From Anthopleura xanthogrammica (lineage: Eukaryota > Cnidaria > Anthozoa > Actiniaria > Actiniidae): DNA of 64,000 nt. Of the stretch, positions 48,601-60,300 are shown piece by piece. Location: NCBI GenBank assembly GCA_964019055.1, contig OZ025212.1, positions 820,157-884,156 of the forward strand. The letters run 5' to 3'. The position numbers were made by a program, and so were the translations under genes. Within the stretch, counting starts at the first letter, position 1. Each line of letters starts with the position of its first letter. Below the pieces are notes generated by a model, which saw only the letters and a list, made by a program, of their open reading frames with translations, did not search any database and was not told the origin of the DNA.

Positions 48601-50555
48601 GGTGATGATATGATGATGGTGATGATGGCACTGATGATGATAAAGATGATGGCACTGATTGTGATAGTGATGATGATGATGATGACACTGATGGTGATGG
48701 TGATGATGATGATGATGATGGCACTGGTGGTGATAGTGATGATGATGATTATGACATGGATGGTGATGATGAGATGACACTGATGGTGATGATATGATGA
48801 TGATGCTGACACTGGTGGTGATAGTGATGATGATGATTATGGCACTGATTGTATAGTCATGATGAGACTGATGGTGATGGTGATGATGACACTGATGGTG
48901 ATAGTGATGGTGATAGTGATGGTGATGATCCAATGATGGTGATAATAATGGTGGTGGTGATAATGATGATGGTTATGATGATGATTCTTTTATGCTCCTA
49001 CATTATGATGGTGTATTTATGTTACATTTTATTCTACATTCCTTATCATTTCCTTCACAGCCATCAATCAACTGTAAATATGTCATAACTTGTGGTGGTT
49101 TGTACTCTGATCGTCTGGCAGAGAAATCAGGTTGTAGTAGAGTGCCAAGAATTGTTCCATTCCGAGGAGACTATCTTGTTCTTAAGCCAGAAAAATGTCA
49201 CTTGGTCAAAGGCAACATTTATCCTGTAAGTTTGTTATCCTAGATGGAGAACAACATGGCAAAGCTTTTCACCAGTCTACACCATCCCCTATTGGTGGAT
49301 CATGCAAGCTGCTTCCAAATAATTGTTTCATTAAATGATACTGCTGATGATGATAATGACAATGATGATACTGATGATAAGAATGATGATGTTGATGCAT
49401 GATGATGTTGATGATGATATTGGTGGTGGTGGTGCATGATAATGGGGATGATGATGTTGATGATGGTGATGATACTGATGATAAGAATGATGATGTTGAT
49501 GCATGATGATGTTGATGATGATATTGGTGGTGGTGGTGCATGATAATGGGGATGATGATGTTGATGATGGTGATGATACTGATGATAAGAATGATCATGT
49601 TGATGCATGATGATGTTGATGATGATATTGGTGGTGGTGGTGCATGATAATGGGGATGATGATGTTGATGATGGTGATGATACTGATGATAAGAATGATC
49701 ATGTTGGTGCATGATCATGATGGTGGTGGTGATGGTGGTGGTGGTGATGGTGGTGGTGGTGCTGGGGATCATGAGGATAATGGTGATGGTGGTGCATGAT
49801 GATGATGATAGTGACAATTCTATTGATTCTGGATTTCTATTCTGTTAGGTACCAGATCCTAACTTTCCCTTTCTTGGTGTCCATTTTACCCCTCGTATTG
49901 ATGGTAGTGTCTGGTTAGGACCAAACGCTGTTCTTGCCTTTGCACGTGAAGGTTATAAACTGTGGGATGTGAACTTGAAGGACCTTGCAGATGCCTTAGC
50001 ATTCAAGTAAGTTTCAGCTAGATTAGCATCTATTGACCCATTCACATGTTACTTGGATGGCTTATCAGGCAATGATTTTTGTTTGATTTCAGAGGATTAC
50101 GCAAATTAATGTTTAAATATTTCTCCTTTGGTGTTGGAGAGTACTATCGTGGGATAAATACTGCTGCTCAAGTCAAACAGCTACAGAAATATATTCCAAG
50201 TGTGACTGCTCAGGATGTTACGAGGTAGATGTCGTAAATCGTACAACCTAGTATAATAATATGATTTTGAAACTAAAGATTCTGGTTCAGTTGCCTGTCA
50301 TTGGAGACTAAACAGAGCATTCGTGTGCTAACTAAGTATTTTTTGCTTTAACTTGTCAGGGGTCCTTCTGGTGTTCGTGCTCAGGCTCTTGATGTCGAAG
50401 GGAACTTGGTGGATGATTTTGTGTTTGATGGTGGCATTGGAGAGATTGGTAGCCGTGTTTTACATGTTCGTAATGCTCCTTCTCCTGCTGCAACTTCTTC
50501 TTTGGCAATTGCAAAAATGGTTGCTGACAAAGCTAAAGAAAGATTTGGTTTGTAG
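45617..50555 (+). CDS. L2HGDH: L-2-hydroxyglutarate dehydrogenase, mitochondrial
   Basis: Exons 45617-45720 (least certain), 45871-46010, 46383-46534, 46847-46978, 47105-47218, 47533-47587, 48195-48232, 49061-49225, 49849-50006, 50093-50224 and 50360-50555 give 461 aa (human 463). It is an FAD enzyme of the mitochondrial inner membrane that oxidises L-2-hydroxyglutarate to 2-oxoglutarate (metabolite repair). Exon 1 encodes a basic presequence ([15 protein letters not shown]); its donor AG|GTTCCT is weak and was chosen for phase. Exon 2 has the FAD motif [19 protein letters not shown]. Later motifs are [79 protein letters not shown] and the C-terminal [11 protein letters not shown]. Three successive introns are filled with simple repeats, and two others carry MITEs. 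Confidence 0.93.
46038..46175. mobile_element. MITE-like foldback element, family F copy 2
   Basis: Ends atagaccccttgcactt / gctgcaaggcgtctatag, with inner inverted pair ttagaggacaaaacaaaa / ttgttttgtcctccaaatt. It is related to 36737-36874 and lies in intron 2 of L2HGDH. Confidence 0.7.
47311..47438. mobile_element. MITE-like foldback element, family G
   Basis: Arms ggctcaggtcaaacgtcgaa and ttcaacgtttgtattcagcc, extended by cttcgcatgagccaaa / tttggttcatgtgaag, surround a small palindrome ccattgtaaacaatgg. It lies in an L2HGDH intron. Confidence 0.75.
47600..48175. repeat. (CATC)n / ATTCATCC microsatellite in an L2HGDH intron
   Basis: A long array of catc units with variant blocks (cccatc, ccgt, attcatcc, cacccattcatc) fills the intron between exons 6 and 7. 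The open frames across it (DGWM repeats on minus) are repeat artefacts. Confidence 0.95.
48262..48980. repeat. (GATGAT)n microsatellite in an L2HGDH intron
   Basis: Imperfect gatgatgat / cactgatggtgatgat repeats fill the intron between exons 7 and 8. Confidence 0.95.
49340..49812. repeat. 104-bp higher-order repeat of GATGATG in an L2HGDH intron
   Basis: The landmark ataagaatgat recurs with 104-bp spacing (gaat at 49381, 49485, 49589, 49693), showing that a gatgatg-type simple repeat was itself amplified as a 104-bp unit. It fills the intron between exons 8 and 9. Confidence 0.9.
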
Positions 50556-50687
50556 TGAACTGTTAATGTATAAAATTGGAGTGAGCTACAGTGTGAGCAA
50601 GAACCCATGAACCCGAGCTCATTATAACAAATATAATTATGAATATCTTTTACTCTCGGTAGATTTTACTAAAAAAAATAGAATACA

Positions 50688-50693
50688 AATAAA
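50688..50693 (+). terminator. Polyadenylation signal of L2HGDH
   Basis: AATAAA lies 133 nt after the stop and before the satellite array. Confidence 0.55.
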
Positions 50694-50879
50694 GGTACTT
50701 CATTGTAATCAAATTACAGAAGATAGAAGAAGTAAGTATTAAATCATAAAATCATGATAAGTCATGCAGTCCAATGTCTCACACAGAAAACACATTGTCA
50801 ATGAAAATACCTTTAAAGCTTGACAATATTTTTACTATTTTTCTCGGTGCTTCTTCAGCAGGCATGGAACATGGCTGCT

Positions 50880-53800
50880 GAAGCTAAAAACCGTCCATGC
50901 TATTTCATCACAGACCATCCATTTTTTTAAATATACACCTTGGTTGTTGGGAGTCGGAAAGTGAAGCCAAAAAACCATGCCATTTGAAAAACATACACGA
51001 GTTGGATTGGATGAAGAATTCTGTGAATAAAAGCCAAAACGATCAAAACCATGGCCTATAGTCCATGCTTTTTTTGAAAATAGCACCCCTTTTTGAAAAT
51101 ATACACCTTGGTTATTGGAAATCGGAAAGTGAAGCCAAATAACCATGCCATTTGAAAAACATACACGAGTTGGATAGTCCATGCTTTTTTGAAAAAAGCA
51201 GCCCTTTTTTGAAAATATACACCTTGGTTATTGGAAATCGGAAAGTGAAGCCAAATAACCATGCCATTTGAAAAGTATACACGAGATGGATTGGATGAAG
51301 AATTCTGTGAATAAAAGCCAAAACGATCAAAACCATGGCCTATAGTCCATGCTTTTTTGAAAAAAGCAGCCCTTTTTTGAAAATATACACCTTGGTTATT
51401 GGGGATCAGAAAGTGAAGCCAAATAACCATGCCATTTGAAAAGTATACACGAGATGGATTGGATAAAGAATTCTGTGAATAAAAGCCAAAAACGATCAAA
51501 ACCATGGCCTATAGTCCATGCTTTTTTCGAAAAAAGCACCCCTTTTTGAAAATATACACCTTCGTTATTGGAAATCGGAAAGTGAAGCCAAATAACCATG
51601 CCATTTGAAAAGTATACTAGAGATAGATTGGATAAAGAATTCTGTGAATAAAAGCCAAAAACGATCAAAACCATGGCCTATAGTCCATGCTTTTTTTGAA
51701 AATAGCACCCCTTTTTGAAAATATACACCTTGGTTATTGGGAATCGGAAAGTGAAGCCAAAAAACCATGCCATTTGAAAAACATACACGAGTTGGATTGG
51801 ATGAAGAATTCTGTGAATAAAAGCCAAAAACGATCAAAACCATGGCCTATAGTCCATGCTTTTTTTGAAAAAAGCACCCTTTTTTGAAAATATACACCTT
51901 GGTTATTGGAAATCGGAAAGTGAAGCCAAATAACCATGCCATTTGAAAAACATACACGAGTTGGATTGGATGAAGAATTCTGTGAATAAAAGCCAAAACG
52001 ATCAAAACCATGGCCTATAGTCCATGCTTTTTTTGAAAAAAGCAGCCCTTTTTTGAAAATATACACCTTGGTTATTGGAAATCGGAAAGTGAAGCCAAAT
52101 AACCATGCCATTTGAAAAGTATACATGAGATGGATTGGATAAAGAATTCTGTGAATAAAAGCCAAAAACGATCAAAACCATGGCCTATAGTCCATGCTTT
52201 TTTTGAAAAAAGCACCCCTTCTTGAAAATATACACCTTGGTTATTGGAAATCGGAAAGTGAAGCCAAATAACCATGCCATTTGAAAAGTATACAAGAGAT
52301 AGATTGGATAAAGAATTCTGTGAATAAAAGCCAAAAACGATCAAAACCATGGCCTATAGTCCATGCTTTTTTGAAAAAAGCACCCCTTTTTGAAAATATA
52401 CACCTTGGTTATTGGGAATCGGAAAGTGAAGCCAAAAAACCATGCCATTTGAAAAACATACACGAGTTGGATTGGATAAAGAATTCTGTGAATAAAAGCC
52501 AAAAACGATCAAAACCATGGCCTATAGTCCATGCTTTTTTTGAAAAAAGCACCCCTTCTTGAAAATATACACCTTGGTTATTGGAAATCGGAAAGTGAAG
52601 CCAAATAACCATGCCATTTGAAAAGTATACAAGAGATAGATTGGATAAAGAATTCTGTGAATAAAAGCCAAAAACGATCAAAACCATGGCCTATAGTCCA
52701 TGCTTTTTTTGAAAAAAGCACCCCTTCTTGAAAATATACACCTTGGTTATTGGAAATCGGAAAGTGAAGCCAAAAAACCATGCCATTTGAAAAACATACA
52801 CGAGTTGGATTGGATAAAGAATTCTGTGAATAAAAGCCAAAAACGATCAAAACCATGGCCTATAGTCCATGCTTTTTTTGAAAATAGCACCCCTTTTTGA
52901 AAATATACACCTTGGTTATTGGAAATCGGAAAGTGAAGCCAAATAACCATGCCATTTGAAAAACATACACGAGTTGGATAGTCCATGCTTTTTTGAAAAA
53001 AGCAGCCCTTTTTTGAAAATATACACCTTGGTTATTGGAAATCGGAAAGTGAAGCCAAATAACCATGCCATTTGAAAAGTATACACGAGATGGATTGGAT
53101 GAAGAATTCTGTGAATAAAAGCCAAAACGATCAAAACCATGGCCTATAGTCCATGCTTTTTTTGAAAAAAGCAGCCCTTTTTTGAAAATATACACCTTGG
53201 TTATTGGGGATCAGAAAGTGAAGCCAAATAACCATGCCATTTGAAAAGTATACACGAGATGGATTGGATAAAGAATTCTGTGAATAAAAGCCAAAAACGA
53301 TCAAAACCATGGCCTATAGTCCATGCTTTTTTCGAAAAAAGCACCCCTTTTTGAAAATATACACCTTGGTTATTGGAAATCGGAAAGTGAAGCCAAATAA
53401 CCATGCCATTTGAAAAGTATACTAGAGATAGATTGGATAAAGAATTCTGTGAATAAAAGCCAAAAACGATCAAAACCATGGCCTATAGTCCATGCTTTTT
53501 TTGAAAATAGCACCCCTTTTTGAAAATATACACCTTGGTTATTGGAAATCGGAAAGTGAAGCCAAATAACCATGCCATTTGAAAAGTATACATGAGATGG
53601 ATTGGATAAAGAATTCTGTGAATAAAAGCCAAAAACGATCAAAACCATGGCCTATAGTCCATGCTTTTTTTGAAAAAAGCACCCCTTCTTGAAAATATAC
53701 ACCTTGGTTATTGGAAATCGGAAAGTGAAGCCAAATAACCATGCCATTTGAAAAGTATACAAGAGATAGATTGGATAAAGAATTCTGTGAATAAAAGCCA

Positions 53801-56790
53801 AAAACGATCAAAACCATGGCCTATAGTCCATGCTTTTTTTGAAAAAAGCACCCCTTCTTGAAAATATACACCTTGGTTATTGGGAATCGGAAAGTGAAGC
53901 CAAAAAACCATGCCATTTGAAAAACATACACGAGTTGGATTGGATAAAGAATTCTGTGAATAAAAGCCAAAAACGATCAAAACCATGGCCTATAGTCCAT
54001 GCTTTTTTTGAAAAAAGCACCCCTTCTTGAAAATATACACCTTGGTTATTGGGAATCGGAAAGTGAAGCCAAAAAACCATGCCATTTGAAAAACATACAC
54101 GAGTTGGATTGGATGAAGAATTCTGTGAATAAAAGCCAAAAACGATCAAAACCATGGCCTATAGTCCATGCTTTTTTTGAAAAAAGCACCCCTTCTTGAA
54201 AATATACACCTTGGTTATTGGAAATCGGAAAGTGAAGCCAAATAACCATGCCATTTGAAAAGTATACAAGAGATAGATTGGATAAAGAATTCTGTGAATA
54301 AAAGCCAAAAACGATCAAAACCATGGCCTATAGTCCATGCTTTTTTGAAAAAAGCACCCCTTTTTGAAAATATACACCTTGGTTATTGGGAATCGGAAAG
54401 TGAAGCCAAAAAACCATGCCATTTGAAAAACATACACGAGTTGGATTGGATAAAGAATTCTGTGAATAAAAGCCAAAAACGATCAAAACCATGGCCTATA
54501 GTCCATGCTTTTTTTGAAAAAAGCACCCCTTCTTGAAAATATACACCTTGGTTATTGGAAATCGGAAAGTGAAGCCAAATAACCATGCCATTTGAAAAGT
54601 ATACAAGAGATAGATTGGATAAAGAATTCTGTGAATAAAAGCCAAAAACGATCAAAACCATGGCCTATAGTCCATGCTTTTTTTGAAAAAAGCACCCCTT
54701 CTTGAAAATATACACCTTGGTTATTGGAAATCGGAAAGTGAAGCCAAAAAACCATGCCATTTGAAAAACATACACGAGTTGGATTGGATAAAGAATTCTG
54801 TGAATAAAAGCCAAAAACGATCAAAACCATGGCCTATAGTCCATGCTTTTTTTGAAAAAAGCACCCCTTCTTGAAAATATACACCTTGGTTATTGGAAAT
54901 CGGAAAGTGAAGCCAAAAAACCATGCCATTTGAAAAACATACACGAGTTGGATTGGATAAAGAATTCTGTGAATAAAAGCCAAAAACGATCAAAACCATG
55001 GCCTATAGTCCATGCTTTTTTTGAAAAAAGCACCCCTTCTTGAAAATATACACCTTGGTTATTGGGAATCGGAAAGTGAAGCCAAAAAACCATGCCATTT
55101 GAAAAACATACACGAGTTGGATTGGATAAAGAATTCTGTGAATAAAAGCCAAAAACGATCAAAACCATGGCCTATAGTCCATGCTTTTTTTGAAAAAAGC
55201 ACCCCTTCTTGAAAATATACACCTTGGTTATTGGGAATCGGAAAGTGAAGCCAAAAAACCATGCCATTTGAAAAACATACACGAGTTGGATTGGATAAAG
55301 AATTCTGTGAATAAAAGCCAAAAACGATCAAAACCATGGCCTATAGTCCATGCTTTTTTTGAAAAAAGCACCCCTTCTTGAAAATATACACCTTGGTTAT
55401 TGGAAATCGGAAAGTGAAGCCAAATAACCATGCCATTTGAAAAGTATACAAGAGATAGATTGGATAAAGAATTCTGTGAATAAAAGCCAAAAACGATCAA
55501 AACCATGGCCTATAGTCCATGTTTTTTTTGAAAAAAGCACCCCTTCTTGAAAATATACACCTTGGTTATTGGAAATCGGAAAGTGAAGCCAAATAACCAT
55601 GCCATTTGAAAAGTATACTAGAGATAGATTGGATAAAGAATTCTGTGAATAAAAGCCAAAAACGATCAAAACCATGGCCTATAGTCCATGCTTTTTTTGA
55701 AAAAAGCACCCCTTCTTGAAAATATACACCTTGGTTATTGGAAATCGGAAAGTGAAGCCAAATAACCATGCCATTTGAAAAGTATACAAGAGATGGATTG
55801 GATAAAGAATTCTGTGAATAAAAGCCAAAAACGATCAAAACCATGGCCTATAGTCCATGCTTTTTTTGAAAAAAGCACCCCTTCTTGAAAATATACACCT
55901 TGGTTATTGGAAATCGGAAAGTGAAGCCAAATAACCATGCCATTTGAAAAACATGCACGAGTTGGATTGGATAAAGAATTCTGTGAATAAAAGCCAAAAA
56001 CGATCAAAACCATGGCCTATAGTCCATGCTTTTTTTGAAAAAAGCACCCCTTCTTGAAAATATACACCTTGGTTATTGGGAATCGGAAAGTGAAGCCAAA
56101 AAACCATGCCATTTGAAAAACATACACGAGTTGGATTGGATGAAGAATTCTGTGAATAAAAGCCAAAAACGATCAAAACCATGGCCTATAGTCCATGCTT
56201 TTTTTGAAAAAAGCACCCCTTCTTGAAAATATACACCTTGGTTATTGGAAATCGGAAAGTGAAGCCAAATAACCATGCCATTTGAAAAGTATACAAGAGA
56301 TAGATTGGATAAAGAATTCTGTGAATAAAAGCCAAAAACGATCAAAACCATGGCCTATAGTCCATGCTTTTTTTGAAAAAAGCACCCCTTCTTGAAAATA
56401 TACACCTTGGTTATTGGAAATCGGAAAGCGAAGCCAAATAACCATGCCATTTGAAAAGTATACTAGAGATAGATTGGATAAAGAATTCTGTGAATAAAAG
56501 CCAAAAACGATCAAAACCATGGCCTATAGTCCATGCTTTTTTTGAAAAAAGCACCCCTTCTTGAAAATATACACCTTGGTTATTGGAAATCGGAAAGTGA
56601 AGCCAAATAACCATGCCATTTGAAAAGTATACAAGAGATGGATTGGATAAAGAATTCTGTGAATAAAAGCCAAAAACGATCAAAACCATGGCCTATAGTC
56701 CATGCTTTTTTTGAAAAAAGCAGCCCTTTTTTGAAAATATACACCTTGGTTTTGGGGGTCAAAAAGTGAAGCCCTGATAACCAGGGTATC
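50880..56790. repeat. 169-bp satellite array, about 35 copies
   Basis: Head-to-tail monomers of 169 bp, each with ttgaaaatatacaccttggt, gaaagtgaagcc, accatgccatttgaaaa, attctgtgaataaaagcc, cgatcaaaaccatggcctat and agtccatgctttttttgaaa. Identity between monomers is very high. Variants (cacgagttggattgg against agagatagattgg; attggaaatcgg against attgggaatcgg; cccctttttg against ccccttcttg) alternate in blocks. Two monomers share the same internal deletion (landmark tggatagtcc at 51171 and 52975), revealing a higher-order duplication of about 1804 bp. The array edges are diverged (50830-50940 and 56750-56960). Both strands carry 66- to 92-codon open frames in every monomer; these are not genes. 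Confidence 0.95.
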
Positions 56791-57381
56791 CTTAACTCCA
56801 TATCTTGGTTATGAGGGTGTCTTATCTTGGAAATGTGAGGGATCGAAATGTGAAACGATATTCATGGATTGAAAATATGTTATTTTTGGCCATGTTTGGC
56901 AAAACAAAAAACATGGACTATAGCTCATGGTTTTGATGGATTTTGGTGTTATTCACACCTTTCGAAAAAATATGCATGATTTATGAAGGATGTAAAAGAA
57001 AAAAACTAACAAACAACAAGACAATCAGGTATAAAAGGTTGCATTTTATTTCTAGCCCAAGAGTTGAAAAAAGAAATATGAAATGAAAGGAAAGGAAAGC
57101 ACCTCTTGAAAAACTACTTCTTAGAAATTTGAAAGATATTTCCTGTCGAAAGCACAGAAAAAAATGTTTAAACTGTGCTTGAGCACGATGCATAGTGAAT
57201 CGAAAATAGCCCCAAAATGCAAAACTGGGTTTCCTTTGGTTTGTTATTATCACCAAACCCTTCTAGAAACCACTTGAATGCATTGTAAATATATAAAAAT
57301 ATAATATCATATCACATGATTTGGATAATGTTTCATTAGGTCGTCTGGGATATTGAATATCCATTGATGACGTCATGGGTG
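56791..57381. other. Array edge and 3' flank of the peptidase gene
   Basis: From 56791 to about 56960 there are diverged fragments related to the satellite (cttggttatgagggtgtctt, acatggactatagctcatgg). The rest is AT-rich and should include the 3' UTR of the minus-strand peptidase gene. A tttatt (AATAAA on minus) at about 57047 could be its polyadenylation signal. Confidence 0.45.
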
Positions 57382-60300
57382 TTAATTCAAAGGAAGTCCA
57401 AGTGCTTTGTGGAGAAATGCAAACTCCCTGGCCATCTGGGGAACAGAAGAGAATATATGAGATAAAAGAGATAAGTGAAGGGAAGGAAGGATGGAAGGGA
57501 AGGGAAGTGACAATGGAAGAAAACATCACAGAGACAAAGATGAGATGAGATGGGAAAAGAAGGAAAAAATAGAAGGGAAGGAAAGGGATGGAAGAAGGAA
57601 GCAATGGGAAGTGAACACAAGAAGAACACGGGAAGGGAAGCATGGGTGCCATAGCGGTGAGAGGGCCCTCCTCTAACCATATGTGACCTGTGTTTGAGTC
57701 CCATCAGGCTCAGTATTGTATGTAAGGTGAGTTTCTAGTTGGTTCTCTCCTGTGCTTTGAGGGTTTTTCTACGGGTTTTTCTCCCTCCACAAAATCAACT
57801 TCTAAATTCCAATTTGATCATGGAACGAGGGCCACAGGTTTGTTAACCTGTGGTTATTAAGTGCTACTCTTGTTTTTATTGACTTTTTTCCGCGGGGGGG
57901 GGGGGTACTCCCTATAATGGACTATACGGGGATGCTCCGCCTGAAAGGGGTACTTTTTTCTGGCCGCACGTATAGAAAAGGGGTGGAAATTTGTGAGTTT
58001 TGGTATAAAAAGGGGTAGATTTTCTTCAAAGGTATATGAAAGGGGTACCTTTTTGCTGAAATTTGGTATAGAAAAGGGTAAGGGGTCGAGAGTCCGGGCG
58101 GAGCATCCCCGTATGAAACGACCTGAAGTACCCCTCCGGGCTTTTTTTATCGACAAAGTATGGAAGTGAACAAAAAAGTACATAAAAAGATGGAAGAAAA
58201 AGTTACCTCTTTGACTGTTTCAGAACTAGTGCTACCAAAGTGCCCGCCCTCGGTATCAATGGTGCATAAAACCAAAGATGTTGAAGAACTGCTCTTGTCC
58301 TTGTCATCCTTGTCGTCATTAGTAGGATTCTGTGCTTCATCTTGGAATTCATTTCTTAATTTAGCCACCCATTTGAGTGGTACCCAGTAAGGAACATGAT
58401 CATCATGCATCGCACCACGTACCAACACTGATGGGTAGTCCTGGGAAAGTCCAAGAAAATAAATTGGAATAAAAAACTGTTTGAATATGATTACAAAATG
58501 CCAGTAAGTTAGGGCAGAGGAGAGGGCACGGTAGGCACATTATACCACAGCACAGCAGGCCAAAAAAGAGGAGAACAGAGAATGGCAAAGCAGCAAAGTA
58601 CAGCTGTGAAGGATAGCATAGAGCAGATTTAATATGACTGTGAAAAGCTCATGGCATGAACACAAAAAGTCAAATGGTTGAGGCAAGGCATGCTTTCTTC
58701 ATTAAATAAAATGCACGAAACATGGCACAAATACTGTGCATGTGCGGGCACGGTCACCGCAAGATCATGGCACTGACTAAGTATGTCAGACCAACCACAT
58801 TGTGTGAGAAATATAGCCAATCAAAATTATAGAAAACATCAGGGTCACAGCAAGACATGCACACAGCACAGAACTTTTCACTTGTCATATGAAATTTGCT
58901 TTAACATAGCACATTACAGTACAGCAGTGCACTTTATGGCATAGCAAAGCACAGCACAGCACAGCACAGCACAGCATGCAAAAGCATAGCATGGAATGGA
59001 ATGGAATGGAATGGCATGGCATATATATAGCTTAGCATTGCATGGCATGTGCATGACATGACATAGCATAGCATAGCATAACAGCCTGTGGAGGAGTAGA
59101 ATCAATTATCATCATACAATACATACATTTCTCACCTTCTTAGTAATATTATGGTATGGACAATAGGACTTGATGTAATTAAAGTCATCTTCACTTTTCC
59201 TAGAGAAAAGAGTTTTGATTGCAGAAACAATTAAAACCCCAACACTAAAAGCATTTACAAGGATAGTTCAGTAGAGTTTAGTTGTGTACATTACCTTGGG
59301 TCTCCCCACTCATCATATTCTTGAGATGTCAGAGGAAGTGATGAATCCAGCATTGACGAAAGAACGTCTAGAAATGGGACCTTGAAGACAAAGAGAATGA
59401 ATGAATAATAAACAAAAAATGGATATTAATACAACTATGCAGCATTATTTATAGTGAAAGATGGACACAAAGCTGATCAGATTTACCCTCAGTATCACAG
59501 CCTTATACAGGTGAGGTGATCTGTTACAGACAGCACCCACTACCAGGCCACCAGCACTTGTCCCTGTCGCTGCTGTCAGTGAGGGATTGGAATATCCCAT
59601 TCCTTGTAAATGTTCAGTGCAAGCCTCGAAATCCTAAAAGAAGTTTAACAGTTAAAATATGCCATTCAGAAGTCCTTGGAAAAAAATTAACAGGGGGAAG
59701 GACTTGGCACAAAAGGGGAGGCAGGGGGAAAGACGTCCACATGTCTTGAGTGACTGTTCTTCTCACATCTCACTCCTCTGCCCCCCTCCTCCCCCCCTCC
59801 CATGCTAGTTTATACCCAGTCCAGTCTCTTTCTCTACATTTTTCCTCTGATCATTATACTTTCTTTATACCTGCACACAACATACAAACATATGAACATT
59901 TACAAACTTATCCAATATTTGTTTGCATGCAGGCATGAAGTTAATATTTGACTATGTGTCTTCTGCGAAATGATTTATTTCTTGTTTCCTGTTGTTTTGC
60001 TTAGTTTACCTCAAAGCTCTTGTGTTTATTATGGAGTCTGCCTTGATGGTACCACTCCCGACCAACTTCTCCTCCTCCCCTAAGAACAAAATTAGAACAG
60101 AATCAGAATCAAAGCAGATAATGGGATAATTTCAAAGAGACTTTTATCAGCTGATTGAAACCCACCTGACATGACAGAAAGCCAACACCCATCCCCTCGA
60201 CAGGAGACACAGGCGCTCAAGATTAAAACTCATGTCCACATTCACCCCATAAGCACCTAGAAGAGTAATAGTTAGTGTAGTGGTAGTGAGCCTGACTCGC

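Noticed and set aside
48244..49817. His/Ser-rich long ORFs
   Set aside because: They are translations of GATGAT-type microsatellites inside L2HGDH introns.
50835..56801. Dozens of 66- to 92-codon ORFs repeated every 169 bp on both strands
   Set aside because: They follow the satellite monomer in several frames and both strands, with no start context, domain or selection on codons. They are repeat artefacts, not a toxin-like or antigen-like gene family.
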